From JBFXEO01 sp050180015 (GTDB lineage Bacteria > Bacteroidota > Bacteroidia > Bacteroidales > Tenuifilaceae): DNA of 8,756 nt. Positions 5,028 through 8,756 of the stretch are shown piece by piece (within the stretch, counting starts at the first letter, position 1; every line of letters starts with the position of its first letter). The notes under the pieces were generated by a model that was not told where the DNA came from, did no database searches, and worked only from the letters and a program-made list of their open reading frames with translations. The position numbers and the translations under genes are program-made. The stretch spans positions 1-8,756 of the forward strand of contig JBFXEO010000124.1 in assembly GCA_050180015.1 (NCBI GenBank), written 5' to 3'.

Positions 5028-7823
5028 TCACCGTAATTTCTCCTTGAGAAATTTTCCTGTATAAGAATTCTCGTTTTTTGCCAAGGCTTCCGGTACTCCC
5101 CCAAAAATGAGGTAACCGCCGCCATCGCCTCCTTCAGGGCCCAAATCTATAATCCAGTCGGCGCATTTAATAACATCAAGGTTATGCTCAATAAGTACAA
5201 CGCTATGCCCCTTGGCGATTAGTGCATCTAGTGCCGATAGTAATTTTTTTATGTCGTTGAAGTGTAATCCTGTAGTTGGTTCATCGAAGATGAAAAGCAG
5301 GGGTTGTCCGTTTTCATCTTTCTGTAAAAATGAGGCCAGCTTCACCCGTTGGCTCTCGCCTCCGCTAAGGGTGCTCGATGCTTGACCCAGCTTAATGTAG
5401 CCCAAACCTACATCCTGCAGTGGCTTTAATTTTTCAACAGTTTTGCGTTCCATGGAAGTTTTGCCGTTATCAAAAAATTCGATAGCCTGGTTAACGGTCA
5501 TTTCCAAAATATCGTAAACGTTGGCTCCCTTGTACTTTACCTCCAGAACTTCATCTTTAAACCGTTTTCCCTTGCAGTTTTCACACACCAGGGTAATGTC
5601 GGCCATGAATTGCATTTCAACGTGGATAACGCCTTCGCCTTGACATTCCTCGCACCGGCCTCCCTCAACGTTGAATGAAAAGTGCGCCGGCTTGAAACCG
5701 CTTTTTGCAGCGTAAGGTTGTTCCGAGAGTAATTTCCGAATTTCATCCCATGCCTTGATGTAGGTAACGGGGTTACTCCTTGAGGATTTCCCGATAGGAT
5801 TCTGATCAACCATTTCAACGCCTTTGATTAAACGGAAATCCCCTTTGATTGAGTCGAATTGTCCGGCACGTTCTCCCGATCCTGTTAGCTGCTTCTGTAG
5901 GGCTGGGTAAAGTACCCCTTTTACCAAAGTTGATTTTCCTGAACCGCTAACCCCCGTAACTACGGTAAGGGTGTTAAGCGGAAATTTTACAGAAATATTC
6001 TTGAGATTATTTTCACGTGCACCCTCAATTTCAATAAAATTACTCCATCTTCTCCGAACTGGTGAAACCAAAATTTTCTCACTATGAACGAGGTATTTAG
6101 CCGTAAGGCTATTGGCAGCCTTACCTAGGTTGTTAAAAGTACCGGCATAAACTACCTCGCCACCCAACCTCCCGGCATTAGGGCCAACGTCGATGATATA
6201 GTCGGCAGAGCGCATAATTTCCTCATCATGCTCCACCACAATTACAGTATTTCCCAAATCCCGAAGTTTCTGAAGCACGCCTATGAGCAGCTTTGTATCG
6301 CGGGAATGAAGACCGATACTGGGTTCGTCCAGTATGTATAGCGAACCAACAAGGCTGCTACCCAACGATGTGGCCAAATTTATCCGCTGCGACTCACCTC
6401 CCGATAGTGTCGATGACAACCTGTTTAGGGTCAGGTATCCCAAACCTACGCTGTTCATGTAATCGAGCCGGTTGTTTATCTCGATGAGAATACGCTTTGC
6501 CACTCCTGTATCGTGTTCATCCAAATCTATATTTTTGAAAATATGGCTCAGCTCTGCAATGGGAATGCTCACCAGTTGTTGAATAGTATAGCCATCTACC
6601 TTCACATACGATGCTTCCGGCCTTAACCTTGCCCCCTGACAAGCGGGACAGGTTGTCTTTCCCATATACCTTGACAGCATTACCCTGTACTGAATTTTAT
6701 ATTTTTTTTCTTCCAGTTCCCCGAAAAAACCATTAATACCCATGAAATGGCGGGTCCCATCCCAAAGTATTTTTTTCTGGGCTTCGGTCAACTGATAGTA
6801 AGGTTTGTGAATAGGAAAATCATATTTTGCGGCGTGCTCAACCATTTTATCCTTATACCAACTCATACTTTCGCCTTTCCAGCAGGCAATGGCCTCTTCA
6901 AAAACAGATAGCCCTTTATTGGGTATTACCAGGTTTTCATCAATTCCAATAACTTTTCCATAGCCCTCGCATTGCGGACATGCACCGAGCGGACTATTAA
7001 AGCTGAACAAATGCTCGGTTGGTTCCTCGAACTTAACTCCATCGGCCTCAAAGATGCTAGAAAAACGCTCCTCGGCAACCTTGTTATCCCCATAAATTTC
7101 CATCACGCAAAACCCATTTCCCTCGGCAAAGGCAGTCTGGACAGAATCGGCAATCCGGCTCAAAAAATCTTCATCGTACGATACTGCAAACCTATCAACA
7201 ACAAGCCGGATATCGGCATTGGCAAGGGTTATCAGCTCTCGGGTTTTAGCGTCATCAATCCGGAGCGTTTGCTCACCCACTTCAACACGGGTAAAACCCT
7301 CGCGGGAAAGTTCCTCCAGCTTGGCCTTCGGATTTCCGTTTAGTAGCAACGGTGAAAGTAATGTTATTCTGGTTCCCTCGGCGTGGGCTCGGATGAAATT
7401 GATAACATCGCTAACCGAGTGTTTTTTTACAACTTTCCCGGAGATGGGAGAATACGTTTTACCTACTCTGGCAAAGAGTAATTTCAAGTAGTCGTAAATT
7501 TCGGTAGATGTCCCTACCGTAGAACGAGGATTCCGGGTATTAACCTTTTGTTCTATGGCTATTGCCGGAGGAATTCCGCTAATAATGTCAACCTCCGGTT
7601 TTGCAACCCTGCCCAAAAACTGACGTGCATAAGCAGAAAGGCTTTCAACGTAACGCCTTTGACCCTCGGCATAAATTGTATCAAATGCAAGCGATGACTT
7701 ACCCGATCCGGAAACTCCCGTAATAACAATAAGCCTATTACGCGGAATACTGAGGTTAATATTTTTAAGGTTGTGAACCCTGGCACCTTTTATGGATATT
7801 ATATTGCTATCGTTAATTTCCAT
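5028..7823 (-). CDS. uvrA: UvrABC excision nuclease subunit A
   Basis: The damage-sensing ATPase of nucleotide excision repair; it forms a dimer, loads UvrB at lesions and then leaves. The protein has 931 aa, close to the 940 of E. coli. It has two ABC modules. The first has Walker A GVSGSGKS at 36-43, signature LSGGE at 473-477, Walker B ILDEP at 497-501 and a switch histidine near 532. The second has Walker A at 624-631, signature at 819-823, FIFDEP at 844-849 and a histidine near 880. Zinc cysteines are present as CPQC (282-285) with CPAC (392-395), and CEEC (724-727) with CENC (747-750). The segment after the first Walker A, including residues about 120-250, retains the UvrB-binding and insertion regions, so this is true UvrA rather than the shorter UvrA2 paralogue. 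I chose ATG 7823 (MEINDSN); an in-frame TTG at 7844 overlaps the likely -7 box. It is transcribed alone. Confidence 0.98.
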   Translation of the reverse strand: MEINDSNIISIKGARVHNLKNINLSIPRNRLIVITGVSGSGKSSLAFDTIYAEGQRRYVESLSAYARQFLGRVAKPEVDIISGIPPAIAIEQKVNTRNPRSTVGTSTEIYDYLKLLFARVGKTYSPISGKVVKKHSVSDVINFIRAHAEGTRITLLSPLLLNGNPKAKLEELSREGFTRVEVGEQTLRIDDAKTRELITLANADIRLVVDRFAVSYDEDFLSRIADSVQTAFAEGNGFCVMEIYGDNKVAEERFSSIFEADGVKFEEPTEHLFSFNSPLGACPQCEGYGKVIGIDENLVIPNKGLSVFEEAIACWKGESMSWYKDKMVEHAAKYDFPIHKPYYQLTEAQKKILWDGTRHFMGINGFFGELEEKKYKIQYRVMLSRYMGKTTCPACQGARLRPEASYVKVDGYTIQQLVSIPIAELSHIFKNIDLDEHDTGVAKRILIEINNRLDYMNSVGLGYLTLNRLSSTLSGGESQRINLATSLGSSLVGSLYILDEPSIGLHSRDTKLLIGVLQKLRDLGNTVIVVEHDEEIMRSADYIIDVGPNAGRLGGEVVYAGTFNNLGKAANSLTAKYLVHSEKILVSPVRRRWSNFIEIEGARENNLKNISVKFPLNTLTVVTGVSGSGKSTLVKGVLYPALQKQLTGSGERAGQFDSIKGDFRLIKGVEMVDQNPIGKSSRSNPVTYIKAWDEIRKLLSEQPYAAKSGFKPAHFSFNVEGGRCEECQGEGVIHVEMQFMADITLVCENCKGKRFKDEVLEVKYKGANVYDILEMTVNQAIEFFDNGKTSMERKTVEKLKPLQDVGLGYIKLGQASSTLSGGESQRVKLASFLQKDENGQPLLFIFDEPTTGLHFNDIKKLLSALDALIAKGHSVVLIEHNLDVIKCADWIIDLGPEGGDGGGYLIFGGVPEALAKNENSYTGKFLKEKLR

Positions 7824-7841
7824 TTGGTAAAATTTAACCTG

Positions 7842-7849
7842 CAAAGTTA
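7842..7849 (-). promoter_or_regulatory. Candidate Bacteroidetes -7 box for uvrA
   Basis: The minus strand reads TAACTTTG, a full TAnnTTTG match, 18 nt before the uvrA ATG. No matching TTTG sits about 19-21 bp upstream. If it is used, transcription starts a few bases before the ATG and the alternative TTG at 7844 would lie inside the promoter, which supports the shorter protein. I see no LexA-like palindrome beside it. Confidence 0.45.
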
Positions 7850-7982
7850 GCAGTTATCCGCAATAAACTTTAGCGTTTTTTAGTGTGATTTTAGTCATCC
7901 TAGGCCGAAAACCTTAAATGACCCTCATTCATAATATCGGTTCCCCGGTACATCAGTAAAAAATAATACATTGTAGTATCGA

Positions 7983-8006
7983 TATATATTTTAAAAAAAA
8001 TATATA
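7983..8006. repeat. AT-rich inverted repeat (10-bp arms, 4-nt loop)
   Basis: TATATATTTT (7983-7992) and AAAATATATA (7997-8006) are perfect reverse complements around AAAA. The sequence is low complexity, so chance is possible. It shares bases 8001-8006 with the next inverted repeat, so the two hairpins cannot form together. Confidence 0.5.
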
Positions 8007-8034
8007 GATATAACCAGAGAGACATATCTATATA
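8001..8034. repeat. Inverted repeat (11-bp arms) upstream of the FadL-like gene
   Basis: TATATAGATAT (8001-8011) and ATATCTATATA (8024-8034) are perfect reverse complements separated by 12 nt (AACCAGAGAGAC). The element ends 57 nt before the ATG of the outer-membrane protein gene, where an operator or a -33 region would be expected. A regulatory role is inferred from position only. A degenerate -7 candidate, TATATTG, follows at 8048-8054. Confidence 0.5.
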
Positions 8035-8091
8035 AATAGAAAAATACTATATTGCGCAAAATTTTTAAAGTGTTAAATTAACTTAAATACT

Positions 8092-8756
8092 ATGAAGAAT
8101 ATTTTGAAAACTAGCACTTTAGTTATAGTGATAACTATTGTGGTTGCTTCAACCAAAATGGTACAGGCAACTGATGGCTATTTTAGCCTAGGCTATGGTC
8201 CTCTGAGTAAAGGTGTGGCCGGTGCCGGTATTGCTTGGTATAGAAATTCTTTGATAAATGGGAACCCTGCCGGAGTAGTTTTTTTGGGTAAGCAGTACCA
8301 GTTTGGAATTGGGCTTTTTAACCCAAACCGGGAATATACAGTTGTAGGAAATCCTTCGGGAATGCCCGGAACTTTCGGTTTAACTCCCGGAAATGTTGAA
8401 AGCGATTCTAAGTTGTTTTTTATGCCAAACCTTGGGGCTAGCTGGATGCTAAACGAGAAAAGCAGTTTTTCTGCTACCATTTTTGCGAATGGAGGGATGA
8501 ATACCGATTACCCAACCCAAACCTTTTACGATGCCAGCTCTGGCTCTACGGGAATTGACATGGGGCAACTATTCGTGGGGCTTACATACTCAAGAAAAAT
8601 TGTGGAGAAGCATAGCATTGGTGTTACTGTACTGGGTGTGTATCAGTATTTTGAGGCAAAGGGAGTGGCTTCGTTTGCGGGGATGTCCAGCGATCCAACA
8701 AAATTAAGCGGCAATGGGAAGGACAACGGATTTGGATTTGGCGTTAAGGTTGGCTA
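8092..8756 (+). CDS. OmpP1/FadL/TodX-family outer-membrane protein, 3' part outside window
   Basis: A beta-barrel outer-membrane protein of the family that moves hydrophobic molecules such as long-chain fatty acids or aromatics across the outer membrane; 221 residues are visible of an expected 400 or more. The start at ATG 8092 gives a typical signal peptide: MKNILK, a hydrophobic core (about 9-19) and a likely signal peptidase I site after VQA at residue 26. The mature N-terminus has GYGPLSKGVAGAGIAW (34-49), the family's hatch-like opening motif, followed by NPAG at 58-61. NGGMNTDY at 133-140 and alternating hydrophobic strands such as QLFVGLTYSRKI (159-170) and SIGVTVLGVYQYF (175-187) fit the barrel, as does FGFGVKVG at 214-221. 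The reading frame is open to the window edge. The gene is divergent from uvrA and has no visible operon partner. The substrate cannot be inferred. Family assignment rests on recalled sequence patterns. Confidence 0.85.
   Translation, partial: MKNILKTSTLVIVITIVVASTKMVQATDGYFSLGYGPLSKGVAGAGIAWYRNSLINGNPAGVVFLGKQYQFGIGLFNPNREYTVVGNPSGMPGTFGLTPGNVESDSKLFFMPNLGASWMLNEKSSFSATIFANGGMNTDYPTQTFYDASSGSTGIDMGQLFVGLTYSRKIVEKHSIGVTVLGVYQYFEAKGVASFAGMSSDPTKLSGNGKDNGFGFGVKVG

Noticed and set aside
6972..7343. Plus-strand reading frame of 123 codons, with other frames inside uvrA
   Set aside because: uvrA is continuous and motif-complete on the minus strand across this region, so these are shadows.
7850..7980. 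Search for a small gene, riboswitch or LexA box between uvrA and the FadL-like gene
   Set aside because: No conserved structure, start codon with a credible frame, or palindromic operator was seen here apart from the AT-rich repeats further right.
8193..8480. Minus-strand reading frame of 95 codons
   Set aside because: It is antisense to the FadL-like gene, whose signal peptide and barrel motifs are clear.
1..8756. CRISPR arrays, insertion sequences, integrase or attachment sites, including beside the tRNA
   Set aside because: No regularly spaced repeats or transposase-like frames were seen, and the tRNA 3' end is not duplicated nearby; its flank is a terminator.

Overview
The window most likely comes from a member of the Bacteroidetes (Bacteroidota), probably Bacteroidales-like, although the order is uncertain. 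Three things support this. Promoters match the Bacteroidetes housekeeping pattern (TTTG, about 19 bp, TAnnTTTG), with one complete example in front of the tRNA gene and good -7 boxes upstream of ribB, lptG and uvrA. Shine-Dalgarno sequences are generally absent. The gene content includes a START-like protein typical of the phylum, a large LptF/LptG-type permease and a FadL-like outer-membrane protein of Bacteroidetes type. The sequence is moderately AT-rich and densely coding, and I see no mobile elements, CRISPR arrays or phage genes.

Layout. Bases 1-4620 are a co-directional block on the minus strand. In transcription order it holds a START-like protein (4213-4620), an LptF/LptG-family permease (2668-4134), a GT4-type glycosyltransferase (1414-2622), a membrane-anchored GT2 glycosyltransferase (236-1417, overlapping the GT4 gene by 4 bp), and the first 50 codons of ribB or ribBA, which run off the left edge (1-152). 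The centre holds an elongator-type tRNA-Met(CAU) on the plus strand (4807-4883) with a promoter before it and a strong hairpin terminator after it. A complete uvrA follows on the minus strand (5028-7823). A divergent, AT-rich intergenic region (7824-8091) with overlapping inverted repeats separates uvrA from a FadL/OmpP1-like outer-membrane protein gene that runs off the right edge (8092-8756, plus strand).

How the genes fit together. The permease (lipopolysaccharide export to the outer membrane), the two glycosyltransferases (surface sugar assembly) and the FadL-like porin (hydrophobic substrate uptake) all concern the cell envelope. The two glycosyltransferases are translationally coupled and probably act in one glycan pathway. 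ribB(A) (riboflavin synthesis), uvrA (nucleotide excision repair) and tRNA-Met are housekeeping genes. Both edge genes are recognisable although cut by the window.

I found no convincing undescribed system. The points most worth a second look are the glycosyltransferase pair lying between lptG and ribB, the mutually exclusive inverted repeats upstream of the FadL-like gene, and the weak G1-U72 pair of the tRNA.
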